From Prevotellaceae bacterium (GTDB lineage Bacteria > Bacteroidota > Bacteroidia > Bacteroidales > UBA932), in the NCBI GenBank assembly GCA_031263585.1, contig JAISFN010000145.1:1-64000 (forward strand): a stretch of DNA of 64,000 nucleotides. The letters run 5' to 3'. Position 1 is the stretch's first letter. Every line of letters begins with the position of its first letter. The notes under the pieces are model-generated. The model was not told the DNA's origin, did not search any database, and worked only from the letters and a program-made list of their open reading frames with translations. Both the position numbers and the translations under genes were made by a program. Shown here piece by piece: positions 52,932 to 61,331 of the stretch.

Positions 52932-53798
52932 ATGTTCCAATACACTATTGCTTCATTAAGCATTAACGTTTCGGGTAAGGGTTTAAACCATATAACAGGG
53001 TTTATGCCTTTTGCGGCGTCGGCAGGTACGGCGCCTTTGCTTGATGTCAGCCTGGATACCCCGCTCGATAATTGGGATATGCCGCCTTTATACAGCTTCG
53101 TTTTCGACGACGAAGATATTTTGTGCGATTTTGCTTGCGCCTGCGGCGCTTACCTCTTTCGTATGGAAGCGCCCGGCGGGCAATTACTCTTAACGGAAAC
53201 CGTGTTCGTAAATAACGCTTTTTACATGCGCACCAATATGGGCGGGCACACGCCTGCCCGCTGGTTGCGCTTTGCAATGTGGGTAACATTCGGTATTGCC
53301 GCACTTTCGCAGCGAACGGTAGCCATGCATGCATCAACAATTATGTACGGGGGTAAGTCGGCGCTTTTTTTGGGCGAATCGGGTACGGGCAAAAGTACCC
53401 ATACCCGCTTGTGGCTAAACAATATCCCCGATACCGAACTGCTTAACGACGATAGCCCGTTCCTGTCCGTCAAAAACAATAAGGTATTTGTTTACGGATC
53501 GCCCTGGAGTGGTAAAACACCCTGCTATAAAAACGCCTGCACACCTATTGCGGCTATCGTACGGCTATCGCAAGCTCCTAATAATAAAATTAACCGGCTA
53601 AAAAGCATTGCGGCATTGGGGGCCTTGTTGCCATCATGTCCTCCGGCCTTTATGTACAATAGCCTACTCTCGGATCAAGTGTATGAGATATTGTCGGTTG
53701 TTTTGCAAAAAGTACCGGTTTATACACTCGAATGCCTGCCCAATGCTGCCGCGGCTCAATTAGTACTGTCATCGCTACAATACGACGGCTATTTATGA
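52932..53798 (+). CDS. HprK-like P-loop kinase
   Basis: A 288-aa protein. The C-terminal half has the HPr-kinase-type P-loop FLGESGTGKSTHTRLWL (Lys154), ELLNDDSPFL (metal/phosphate region) and VYGSPWSGKTPCYKN. The N-terminal part is unlike HPr kinase of sugar control. HprK-like kinases occur with PqqD and nucleotidyltransferase genes in peptide clusters, and in one lasso pathway they phosphorylate a C-terminal serine. Here the acidic Ser/Thr peptide at 50680 is a plausible substrate. The TGA overlaps the ATG of the peptidase gene (ATGA). Confidence 0.85.
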   Translation: MFQYTIASLSINVSGKGLNHITGFMPFAASAGTAPLLDVSLDTPLDNWDMPPLYSFVFDDEDILCDFACACGAYLFRMEAPGGQLLLTETVFVNNAFYMRTNMGGHTPARWLRFAMWVTFGIAALSQRTVAMHASTIMYGGKSALFLGESGTGKSTHTRLWLNNIPDTELLNDDSPFLSVKNNKVFVYGSPWSGKTPCYKNACTPIAAIVRLSQAPNNKINRLKSIAALGALLPSCPPAFMYNSLLSDQVYEILSVVLQKVPVYTLECLPNAAAAQLVLSSLQYDGYL

Positions 53799-54259
53799 AA
53801 CTAATCCCGAATGAAGCTTATTTTGCCGAAATAGCTGATATGCTCTCGGATGGTCAAAGCGTGCAACTGCGAGTAAAAGGCGGCAGTATGCGCCCATACC
53901 TGCGTAATGAGAAAGATATTGTTGTGCTGTCTCCGTTTAATCCATTCAAATTGAAAAAAGGCAGGATTGTGCTATTCAAATACCGGAACCGTTATCTTCT
54001 TCACCGGATTGTAAAGTGTGAAAATAACCGGTTCATGATACAAGGCGACGGTGTTTGTAAAGCTAGCGAAAAAGCATTACCAAGCGATGTTATCGGCATG
54101 GTGGATACAATAATCCGTCCGGGTAAAAAAACAGTTCCAGCCAATAGTCTTTGTGCCATGTTATATTGGAAAATCTGGCTTTTTGCAATACCAATAAGGC
54201 GCTATTTATTAGTATTTTATGATAAGTTTTATATCAAAAATAACAAAATATATCCATAA
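53795..54259 (+). CDS. S24/S26-family signal-peptidase-like protein
   Basis: A 154-aa protein with the catalytic serine in VKGGSMRPYL (Ser31), the strand GRIVLFKYRNRYLLHRIVKC, whose His70 suggests a Ser-His enzyme like SipW/S26B peptidases, and MIQGDGVC. One hydrophobic segment near the C-terminus (LCAMLYWKIWLFAIPI) could anchor it. No N-terminal membrane anchor is visible, unlike classical leader peptidases. Start ATG 53795 overlaps the kinase stop. It may remove the leader of the 53-aa peptide. Confidence 0.83.
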   Translation: MKLIPNEAYFAEIADMLSDGQSVQLRVKGGSMRPYLRNEKDIVVLSPFNPFKLKKGRIVLFKYRNRYLLHRIVKCENNRFMIQGDGVCKASEKALPSDVIGMVDTIIRPGKKTVPANSLCAMLYWKIWLFAIPIRRYLLVFYDKFYIKNNKIYP

Positions 54260-54319
54260 ATTTTTTTAATAACTTAATTGTTGTTCAGAAAACAATAATA
54301 CCAACAAACCTGTAATATC

Positions 54320-54931
54320 ATGAAAAAGTGTATTTTTATTTTACTCGCAATTTTTACTATAAATTTTGTTTTTGCCCAAGAGCAACCGGAAGATGTTAAG
54401 CAAAACGCATCCTCAGATTTACAACGCTTTGCCATTAAAACAAATTTCTTATACGACATGACTGGAACAGTAAACCTAGGAGTTGAGTTTGGCTTATCTT
54501 ATAATTTGTCGTTAGACGTTTCAGGGAATATAAATCAATGGAAATATTCAACGGACAGTCAGCTTAAACATATCTTAATTCAACCTGAATTACGCTACTG
54601 GTTGAAAGAACGTTTTAATGGGCATTTCTTTGGAGTACACCTGCATTATGCAAATTTTAACATAGGAGGCATCGAGGTCGGTCTCTTCCACCTGAAAGGC
54701 ATCCGCTATGATGGTAACTTATTTGGGGGCGGATTATCCTATGGCTATCGCATGGTTGTTTCTAAAAATGTCCATATTGAAGCAACTGCAGGGCTTGGTT
54801 ACGCGAACCTTGCTTATAATGTATATTATAAAAAAACAGGTATAAAATCTGGACCTGGATATGAAAGCCGTAACTGGTTTGGTCCAACAAAAATCGGTTT
54901 AAATTTCATATATGTATTTAATCACAAGTAG
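54320..54931 (+). CDS. DUF3575 outer-membrane beta-barrel protein
   Basis: A 203-aa secreted protein with signal peptide (cleavage near VFAQ) and beta-barrel-type alternation. FAIKTNFLYDMTGTVNLGVE, ILIQPELRYWLKERFNGHFF and GGGLSYGYRMVVSKN are the DUF3575 signature; the end FIYVFNHK resembles a barrel terminus. DUF3575 proteins accompany fimbrillin-like genes in Bacteroidales, matching the GLUG/fimbrillin lipoprotein upstream. Function unknown. Confidence 0.87.
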   Translation: MKKCIFILLAIFTINFVFAQEQPEDVKQNASSDLQRFAIKTNFLYDMTGTVNLGVEFGLSYNLSLDVSGNINQWKYSTDSQLKHILIQPELRYWLKERFNGHFFGVHLHYANFNIGGIEVGLFHLKGIRYDGNLFGGGLSYGYRMVVSKNVHIEATAGLGYANLAYNVYYKKTGIKSGPGYESRNWFGPTKIGLNFIYVFNHK

Positions 54932-54979
54932 TACCATATCTAATTTTTGATTTTTAACTTTATAAAAATCAAGCTTGTG

Positions 54980-55015
54980 AAAAGCAGATGGCTAAATAAA
55001 TTCATCTGCTTTTTT
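54980..55015 (+). terminator. Rho-independent terminator after DUF3575
   Basis: Stem AAAAGCAGATG (54980-54990) with CATCTGCTTTT (55003-55013), 12-nt loop and T-run. It closes the capsule/peptide block. Confidence 0.85.
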
Positions 55016-55201
55016 ATGGAAAATAAGCCTTCCGGTCAAAAATTGTTAATTGTCTTCGGCTAATTTGCAAAGCTCGGTTGATTATTGTAAATGTAATGAT
55101 AATGAAGTATATACTAAGTATTTGTGTAGTTATATAGTTGTAAACTATAAATCTACTTAAAATGAATTTTCATTGAGATTTATCAAAATTAGATGAGCCA
55201 G

Positions 55202-55683
55202 CAGGTCAAACGCATGAAAAGCATCAAGAAGGGTCGACACCTAGCATTTCCATGAGGCGGCCGTCCGGCTAGCTACCCATTTTCCGTTTGGTTTTGATGT
55301 TTGGATTTTCCTTGCGGAACTTGTATCTTTTGAGCATTGTCAGGGCAGTTTTGAATATGGTGGAGAAATTCATGGGCGGGTTTTCCTGCCGTTTTCGGGA
55401 AGCATCCCCGCTAAAGTAAACGTCTAACTGCCGACGCTTTTATTTTCGATGCCCCAGCGCGAGCAGATAAGACGGTTAAAGTCCCCTGGTTTTGTCCTCA
55501 GGGAGGGTATGTAATAGCGGACGGTTGTTCCTTTCTGCTGTAACCACTGTGCAAAATCTAGTATATCCATCTCGTTTAAGTATTTTATTATAAAACAAAT
55601 ATACAAAAAATTATCCGCTCTTGCAAGGATAATTATGACTGTTTTTTAGCTAAAAAATTTACCTTTTTCATGCGTTTGCCCTG
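55202..55683 (-). mobile_element. Deleted ISAs1-family element
   Basis: Terminal repeats CAGGTCAAACGCATGAAAA (55202-55220) and, inverted, CAGGGCAAACGCATGAAAA (55665-55683), 18 of 19 identical. The element is 482 bp, far below a full ISAs1 (about 1.2-1.4 kb), and encloses only the 3' part of the transposase gene. Flanks show no direct repeat, so the insertion is old or rearranged. The TIR matches the MITE at 14682-14847. Confidence 0.75.
55224..55606 (-). pseudogene. ISAs1-family transposase, C-terminal remnant
   Basis: Frame 1 reads VRYYIPSLRTKPGDFNRLIC then SRWGIENK; a one-base shift near 55440 leads to RQLDVYFSGDASRKRQENPP and MNFSTIFKTALTMLKRYKF, then an in-frame TAG and ...GRLMEMLGVDPS. 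HWxIENxLHWxLDVxFxED.SRxR is the ISAs1 (IS4-superfamily) signature with the catalytic Glu. Frameshift, stop and missing N-terminus show it is dead. Confidence 0.72.
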
Positions 55684-55699
55684 AAAAGATAAAAGAAAA

Positions 55700-55930
55700 A
55701 TGGAAATAGAAGATAAATTATTGAAAGAAATAGGTCTCAGGATAAAAAATATAAGACAGGAAAAGGGTATACCTCAGCAAGATTTGGCCGATACCTGTAA
55801 TTTCGAAAAATCGAATATGTGCCGTATTGAAAAAGGAAAGAACAATTTAACCGTTAGAACCCTATTCAAAATCAGCAGGGCCTTAAAGGTTACTATTAAA
55901 GAACTGGTTGATGTTTTGGAAAACATTTGA
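55700..55930 (+). CDS. XRE-family HTH transcriptional regulator
   Basis: A 76-aa protein made almost wholly of a Cro/CI helix-turn-helix: LRIKNIRQEKGIPQQDLADT, CNFEKSNMCRIEKGKNNLTV and LFKISRALKVTIKELVDVLE. Soluble DNA-binding protein, probably a small repressor. It sits right next to the ISAs1 relic and before repeat copy A; its target is unknown. Confidence 0.85.
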   Translation: MEIEDKLLKEIGLRIKNIRQEKGIPQQDLADTCNFEKSNMCRIEKGKNNLTVRTLFKISRALKVTIKELVDVLENI

Positions 55931-55954
55931 TTTAAGCATTGAAATTTTGTTTGC

Positions 55955-56103
55955 TTATATAATCGGAAAATAGAAATGTCCATTTTTTTAAGAACTTTAT
56001 TAAAATTTTTTTGCGCTCCAGCTTTGATTGGCTTCCATTACCTGGCCTCCTTATGTTTAAATGAAAAGCTCCGAACCAAATTCGGGGCTTTTAAAATACG
56101 TTT
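55955..56103. repeat. ~150-bp dispersed repeat, copy A, with hairpin
   Basis: Matches the reverse complement of 63635-63784 over its length, best at GAAATGTC...ATTTTTTT, GAACTTTATTAAA, TTTTGATTGGC and TTTTAAAATACGTTT. It contains a 12-bp stem with one T.G pair (56064-56075 with 56081-56092) resembling a bidirectional terminator, which may end the regulator gene. Confidence 0.7.
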
Positions 56104-56141
56104 AAATGGCGTTTAAAGAGCGTTTAAGCACTTAGACAACA

Positions 56142-56462
56142 TTATATCCCAGTAGGCTGCGCCTGCGGCGCATGAATGATATTTTTTGAATTATTGTTTT
56201 GGTAGTAAAAAACTCCTTCTTCTACTTTATTCGTATTAATGCTGATTTCGATATATTTACTGGTTTTGCCATATGTGTCGTTCCCGAAATATAATGCTAT
56301 TCCCTTGCTATGCCCGATATATCCCATATGATGTGCAGGGTAGACAAGTCCGTTAACCGAAAAGCTATTTTGCTTGGTGGGGTCATCGCCGTTATTGTCC
56401 GATGAGCAGGAACTAAATATGAGGGGAAGCGTGCACAACAGCACAATAAATAATTTTTTCAT
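56142..56462 (-). CDS. Small lipoprotein, possibly truncated
   Basis: A 106-aa lipoprotein with lipobox FSSC near residue 19, then DNNGDDPTKQNSFSVNGLVY and an aromatic/glycine-rich beta-type segment (HHMGYIGHSKGIALYFGNDT). The family is not recognised, but many Bacteroidetes proteins with an NxFxVNG start are 150-200 aa long. The C-terminus runs into sequence next to repeat copy A, so it may have been shortened by an insertion. Confidence 0.6.
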   Translation of the reverse strand: MKKLFIVLLCTLPLIFSSCSSDNNGDDPTKQNSFSVNGLVYPAHHMGYIGHSKGIALYFGNDTYGKTSKYIEISINTNKVEEGVFYYQNNNSKNIIHAPQAQPTGI

Positions 56463-56467
56463 TGCCT

Positions 56468-56623
56468 TTATTGTCGGCAGATAATAGGCCTACGCCTTTC
56501 AAAACGGCGATTCTCATGGTCAAAAACATAGGTTCTGCGGAAGTGATAGCTGCCGCTTAGTTTACCTTCGACGGTATTGCGAACCTCCAAATATCGCCGA
56601 TCTATATTAGCTAATTCTTTCAT
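56468..56623 (-). CDS. Possible 51-aa protein or gene fragment
   Basis: Frame from ATG 56621-56623 to TAA 56468-56470: KELANIDRRYLEVRNTVEGK then SYHFRRTYVFDHENRRFERR. Very basic. No family recognised. It ends 5 nt before the start of the small lipoprotein gene on the same strand, which favours a real small gene or the leftover end of one. Confidence 0.35.
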   Translation of the reverse strand: MKELANIDRRYLEVRNTVEGKLSGSYHFRRTYVFDHENRRFERRRPIICRQ

Positions 56624-56930
56624 AAATACTCCCTGACATGAGCGTGCCTGTAAGAATGATTAGTATTGAAAACAGGCTAATATTATGATATATAAAAATT
56701 TAACCGCCGTAACATCAGATCTCAAATTCAATCTTTTTTTATTTGATTAGCAAATAATTACCTTCTTTTTCCAGCTCTGTTTAAGCTGTTAAAGTAGAAA
56801 TAGTTATGGATTTTGTTTTATAGTTCTTTTATTGATAAGATGCATTTTTGACTTGTTTAGCTGCATAGGTCTGTAAAATTATTTTTGATAAAGCGCGTGC
56901 GGAGAAAATGCATAAAAAACAACCAGCTTA
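56624..56930. other. Intergenic region without genes
   Basis: AT-rich, stops in all frames; no promoter match to TAnnTTTG or clear hairpin was noticed. Confidence 0.4.
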
Positions 56931-58277
56931 TTATAGCCTTTTTTTTAAATCGGCGCTTTGTTTTTCATATCCGGGTTTAGCTAATAAGGCAAACATATTC
57001 TTTTTATACGCCTCCACTCCGGGTTGGTCAAACGGGTTTACATCGAGTATATACCCACTTACGCCACAGGCTTTTTCGAAGAAATAAATTAATGCGCCTA
57101 AGTAATATTCCGATATTTCCGGTATTTCGATGCGTATGTTGGGTACGCCCCCATCAATATGGGCGAGCATAGTACCCTGTTCAGCCATTTTATTTACCTC
57201 GTTTATGCGTTTACCGGCCATAAAATTAAGCTGATCCAGGTTTTCGTCATCGTGCGGAACGGCCAGTTTGTGTAAGGTATTTTTTACACTAATAACGGTT
57301 TCGAACAACATCCGTTCTCCATCCTGAATGTATTGCCCCATCGAGTGTAAATCGGTGGTAAAATCAACGCCTGCGGGGAAAATTCCTTTCCCCTCTTTCC
57401 CTTCGCTTTCGCCGTAAAGTTGTTTCCACCATTCGGTTAAAAAGTGCAGCTTAGGGTTGTAATTAACCATAACCTCCACTTTTTTACCTTTACGGTACAA
57501 AGCATTACGTGCTACGGCATATTGCAGGCAGATATTCTCCTCGTACGGAACGTCGGACATAAGCGCTTCACCCATATCAACGGCGCCTTTTACCAATTGG
57601 CGGATATCGAAACCGGCAACGGCAATAGGCAGCAAACCCACGGGGGTAAGTACCGAAAAACGCCCCCCTACATCATCGGGAATAACAAATGTTTTGTACC
57701 CCTCCTTGGTGGCCATTTGCTTCAGCGCCCCCTTCGATTGGTCGGTAATGGCAACTATGCGTCTTTTTGATTCGGTTTTGCCATATACATTTTCAAGGTA
57801 GTTTTTTACAATGCGGAAAGCAATGGCTGGTTCGGTTGTTGTTCCTGATTTCGAAATTATGATACAACTAACCGGACGCCCATTAAGCATTTCAAGTAAC
57901 TCGAATAAATAATCTTCGCTGAGCTGGTGTCCGGCAAAAACCACTAACGGGTTTTTACGGTTATGCAATAATGGATCGAAGCTGTTGGAAAGAGCATCGA
58001 TTACGGCTTTTGCTCCTAAGTACGAACCGCCTATCCCGATAACAATGACAATTTCAGATAATGATGACAGCTCCGAGACGGTATTTTCAATATCCATTAA
58101 TTCGACTTCGCTGATAGAACTGGATAAATTTACCCAGCCTAAAAAATCGTTGCCTTTGCCTGTTTTATCGTGTAATTTCCTTAAAGCATCCAATGCAGCC
58201 GGTTTCAGATTTTCCAAATCATTTTTGGCTACAAACTGGTTAATATTTTGCAGGTTGATTTTTATCTCGTTCAGCAT
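56931..58277 (-). CDS. pgi: Glucose-6-phosphate isomerase
   Basis: A 448-aa cytoplasmic enzyme interconverting glucose-6-phosphate and fructose-6-phosphate. Motifs: [38 protein letters not shown] (phosphate-binding SIS), [20 protein letters not shown], the Glu region [18 protein letters not shown] and the C-terminal [16 protein letters not shown]. Length is that of the short bacterial PGI type. It links the glycogen route to glycolysis. Encoded 98 bp downstream of gpsA, probably the same transcript. Confidence 0.95.
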   Translation of the reverse strand: MLNEIKINLQNINQFVAKNDLENLKPAALDALRKLHDKTGKGNDFLGWVNLSSSISEVELMDIENTVSELSSLSEIVIVIGIGGSYLGAKAVIDALSNSFDPLLHNRKNPLVVFAGHQLSEDYLFELLEMLNGRPVSCIIISKSGTTTEPAIAFRIVKNYLENVYGKTESKRRIVAITDQSKGALKQMATKEGYKTFVIPDDVGGRFSVLTPVGLLPIAVAGFDIRQLVKGAVDMGEALMSDVPYEENICLQYAVARNALYRKGKKVEVMVNYNPKLHFLTEWWKQLYGESEGKEGKGIFPAGVDFTTDLHSMGQYIQDGERMLFETVISVKNTLHKLAVPHDDENLDQLNFMAGKRINEVNKMAEQGTMLAHIDGGVPNIRIEIPEISEYYLGALIYFFEKACGVSGYILDVNPFDQPGVEAYKKNMFALLAKPGYEKQSADLKKRL

Positions 58278-58375
58278 ATTCTATATCTATGTTAAGGGTG
58301 AAGTATTAATGTGTTTATTTGATTATTCCTTTATTAGCACAACAGCATATTGGCTAATCTACATTATATTAAATT

Positions 58376-59404
58376 TCACACTAATATTTCCGTCAGTTTT
58401 TGTATTTCTTCTTTAACGGGTGAATCCTCGTACAATATCCGGTAAACGGTATCGGCAATAGGCATGGCAATATTGTGCTTTTTATTAATCTCGTGCATAC
58501 ATTTTGTGGCATAATACCCTTCGGCAACCATATTCATCTCTACCTGTACTGCGCTAACCGAATAGCCTTTTCCAATCATTCCCCCGAATGTACGATTACG
58601 GCTGAATTGCGAATAGCTGGTTACCAGTAAATCTCCTAGATACGCCGATTTGGCGGTGATACGGGTCAGGCTGAAATAACTGCTGTTTAAGAAACGTTTC
58701 ATTTCCTCAAAAGCGTTGCTTACTAATACGGCCATAAAATTGTCGCCATAGCCTAGGCCATGACAAATGCCTGCGGCAATAGCATATATATTTTTCAATA
58801 CGGTAGTATATTCAACCCCGTATATATCGGTAGAGGCAATAACCCGTAAATAGTCGCTTTCGAAATAACGCGATATAACTTCGGCTAACTGGCGACGCTT
58901 GCACGAAAAAGTAAGGTATGACAAGCGCTCCATAGCAACTTCTTCGGCATGGCATGGCCCCGAAATCACGCCTATTTGCGAATAAGGAACATTGTATTGC
59001 CGGTGGAAATACTCCGAAATAGTTTCGTTTGACAAGGGTATGATACCCTTTATGGCCGATACAATAAATTTGTCCGATAAATCGGTTCCGGTAAAATTTT
59101 TGAATGCATCTAACAAAAATGCCGACGGAATAGCCAGTATCACTACATTTGCCCCGCCTATTACTTCGTTGATATCGGTTGACATGCGGAGCTTGTTAAC
59201 ATCAAACGAGGTAACAGTAAGATAGCGCGGATTGTGCTTGTGATGTTTGATAAAGTCGATAGTTTCATCGTTGCGGATGTACCACCCGATATTATCCAAC
59301 TTGCTTAACAACAGCTTTACTAATGCGGTAGCCCAGCTGCCGTTGCCAATTACACAAAACTTAATATCGTGTGTATTTGTGATTAAATCTTTAGGAAAAG
59401 GCAT
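58376..59404 (-). CDS. gpsA: Glycerol-3-phosphate dehydrogenase [NAD(P)+]
   Basis: A 342-aa cytoplasmic enzyme making sn-glycerol-3-phosphate for phospholipids. NAD motif KFCVIGNGSWATALVKLLL, IVSAIKGIIP, GVISGPCHAEEVAMERL, and the catalytic-lysine segment TTVLKNIYAIAAGICHGLGY with GDNFMAVLVSNAF. The motif GNGSWATA and the following IGWYIRNDE are typical of the Bacteroidales form. It starts 11 nt after the small lipoprotein stop; in Bacteroidetes gpsA and pgi are commonly adjacent, as here. Confidence 0.95.
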   Translation of the reverse strand: MPFPKDLITNTHDIKFCVIGNGSWATALVKLLLSKLDNIGWYIRNDETIDFIKHHKHNPRYLTVTSFDVNKLRMSTDINEVIGGANVVILAIPSAFLLDAFKNFTGTDLSDKFIVSAIKGIIPLSNETISEYFHRQYNVPYSQIGVISGPCHAEEVAMERLSYLTFSCKRRQLAEVISRYFESDYLRVIASTDIYGVEYTTVLKNIYAIAAGICHGLGYGDNFMAVLVSNAFEEMKRFLNSSYFSLTRITAKSAYLGDLLVTSYSQFSRNRTFGGMIGKGYSVSAVQVEMNMVAEGYYATKCMHEINKKHNIAMPIADTVYRILYEDSPVKEEIQKLTEILV

Positions 59405-59415
59405 AGTGTGTGTTT

Positions 59416-59631
59416 TTATTTTGACACCGGGCTATGCGACAATTGATGATAAGCAACCACAGTTGTTTTATTATCGTTTTTAACGGTTTCCGAACGTTTG
59501 CATCCCGAGCATTTTACCGAGCGTTGTAAACGTTTGGGGTATGTGCTGCTTTTACTGGATGAACACGAAGTCGCTAAAACTCCAATTATTACAAGTGTTA
59601 CAAATAACAAAACAATACGGATATTTTTCAT
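59416..59631 (-). CDS. Small lipoprotein with a CxxC motif
   Basis: A 71-aa lipoprotein: hydrophobic signal ending in the lipobox ATSC (~residue 23), then SSSKSSTYPKRLQRSVKCSG and CKRSE. The CSGC pair may bind metal or form a disulfide. It begins an operon with gpsA and pgi, with a promoter element 21-28 nt upstream. No function known. Confidence 0.72.
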   Translation of the reverse strand: MKNIRIVLLFVTLVIIGVLATSCSSSKSSTYPKRLQRSVKCSGCKRSETVKNDNKTTVVAYHQLSHSPVSK

Positions 59632-59651
59632 GACTATTCAATATTTGTTGG

Positions 59652-59659
59652 CAAAGATA
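59652..59659 (-). promoter_or_regulatory. Candidate -7 element (TATCTTTG) of the lipoprotein-gpsA-pgi operon
   Basis: Exact TAnnTTTG match on the minus strand, 21 nt before the lipoprotein ATG. The -33 region is not well matched. Confidence 0.55.
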
Positions 59660-59953
59660 CAAAATAAGCCAATTGCAAGTATTTATAATCATTTAAATGT
59701 GTTAAAACTTTATAAATAGCTATTGCAGATAATTTAATTTGATACATATATGAATTTTAGACAATGGATTTATAAATCCTTGCTGGCATTTATATCGCTA
59801 GTTTTCATATATTTTGAATAATGTGATAAATGTAATCCAAAATATAATAATACATTTGTAATTTCCGATTTGTACCGAACTGATATAAGACAAATTCATG
59901 AAAAAACAATCCAGTGTAAAATATAATTTCATGCGGTTTAAACACTAAAATTT
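59660..59953. other. Divergent intergenic region
   Basis: Separates divergent genes. A TACATTTG at 59851-59858 on the plus strand could be the -7 element of the glycosyltransferase gene at 59954, but it lacks a -33 partner. No gene seen. Confidence 0.4.
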
Positions 59954-61042
59954 ATGGAAAAAACAATTTTACAGATTTTTGCATCACGGGGTTGGGGCGG
60001 AGGCGAACAATATGTATACGATCTCTCGAAAAGACTTATAGAACAAGGCAATAATGTTATTTTTTCCGGCAAAAAATGCTCCGTTATCGAAAAAAAGATA
60101 GCCTCTCTCGGTAACTATTTTGCATTGCCATTAAAGGGTATTATCGATTTATATTCGCCTTTTAAACTTTGCCGCATTATAGAAAAATACAATGTCGACA
60201 TTGTTCACATTCACCAGTTTAAGGATGCTTTTACCACCATGTTCGCCAATATCTTACTAAAACGTAAAGTAAAAGTGGCGCTAACAAGGCATTTGGTAAA
60301 AAAAGGTAAAACAAACTGGCTTTACGGCTACGCATATCGGTCGGTCGATAAAATCATTTTTGTATCGGAACTGGCAAAAAATGTTTTTTTATCGACAAAA
60401 CCGCATGTCAATTCGCAAAAAATATTGGTTATCCATAATTCAATACCTTCAAAAACATCGCAGACTGAGCGGGTTGATTATCGTAAAAAATTCAATATTG
60501 GTGAACAAAATATAGTTTTGGCGTTTGTCGGGCGCTTGGACAAGGAAAAAGGTTTGGATGTTTTGTTCGAGGCATTGAATTTATCTATAAATAAAAACTT
60601 TATACTGCTTGTTGCCGGAATCGGAAGCGAACAGTATAAATCTCATCTTGTACAATTATTATCGCAGTCAGAGCTTAACGATAAAGTTATTTTCCTTGAT
60701 TTTATCGAGAATGTTGCCGAACTGGTACAACAGGTTGATATTGGGATTATGCCGTCCATTTATCCCGAATCGTTCGGGCTTGTTGTGCTTGAGTACATGC
60801 GGGGCAGGAAACCTGTGATAACAAGTGATAACGGGGCTCAATCGGAGTATATTCAAAATAACCGTACAGGAATATTGGTTCCTCCGAATGATGCTGCCCG
60901 GTTAGCCAGTGAAATTGATAAATTAATGCTGGATGAAAACCTCCGGAACAGCATAGGAACCAGTGCAAGAGAATATTTTACTGAAAACTTATCGTACGAT
61001 ATGTTTTTTACTAAAATTCTTGATGTTTATAAGGCTCTTTAG
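59954..61042 (+). CDS. Family 4 glycosyltransferase
   Basis: A 362-aa GT-B enzyme: IFASRGWGGGEQYVYDLSKR, VDIVHIHQFKDAFTTM, LAFVGRLDKEKGLDVLFEAL and GIMPSIYPESFGLVVLEYMR. It stands alone, away from the capsule operon, so it probably acts in lipopolysaccharide core or glycoprotein synthesis. Sugar donor unknown. Confidence 0.9.
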   Translation: MEKTILQIFASRGWGGGEQYVYDLSKRLIEQGNNVIFSGKKCSVIEKKIASLGNYFALPLKGIIDLYSPFKLCRIIEKYNVDIVHIHQFKDAFTTMFANILLKRKVKVALTRHLVKKGKTNWLYGYAYRSVDKIIFVSELAKNVFLSTKPHVNSQKILVIHNSIPSKTSQTERVDYRKKFNIGEQNIVLAFVGRLDKEKGLDVLFEALNLSINKNFILLVAGIGSEQYKSHLVQLLSQSELNDKVIFLDFIENVAELVQQVDIGIMPSIYPESFGLVVLEYMRGRKPVITSDNGAQSEYIQNNRTGILVPPNDAARLASEIDKLMLDENLRNSIGTSAREYFTENLSYDMFFTKILDVYKAL

Positions 61043-61207
61043 TAGCTGTTAGGAAATCATATATGATTTTGTTTTTTAAAAAGCTCCACTGATAGTTAGG
61101 TAGAGTTCATGTCTTACAAAATCGGTTTGTGTAAAAATTTGTCAAAAAAAATGTCCAGACTTAGTATTTTTTCACATCAAAAGAATAATGTAATCAGCTT
61201 ATTTTTT

Positions 61208-61215
61208 TATCTTTG
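61208..61215 (+). promoter_or_regulatory. Candidate -7 element (TATCTTTG) of the nucleoside kinase gene
   Basis: Exact TAnnTTTG match, 116 nt before the kinase ATG. No clear -33 partner. Confidence 0.45.
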
Positions 61216-61331
61216 CAATACCTATCCGAAGATTAGGCTTTATCCTGTTCTCTTCGGATTTTTTATGCTTTGGCATAGGTACATACGAGTATCGGAAGTA
61301 AAAAAATGGAATGTTTATTAAATAAAATCAT

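Noticed and set aside
47419-54259. Lasso peptide cluster
   Set aside because: PqqD, kinase, nucleotidyltransferase and exporter genes fit, but there is no asparagine-synthetase-like cyclase and no transglutaminase-like B2 protease, and the peptide lacks the usual lasso core pattern.
61109-61321. 70-codon frame before the nucleoside kinase gene
   Set aside because: It spans a TATCTTTG promoter element, has no recognisable domain, and sits in AT-rich sequence.
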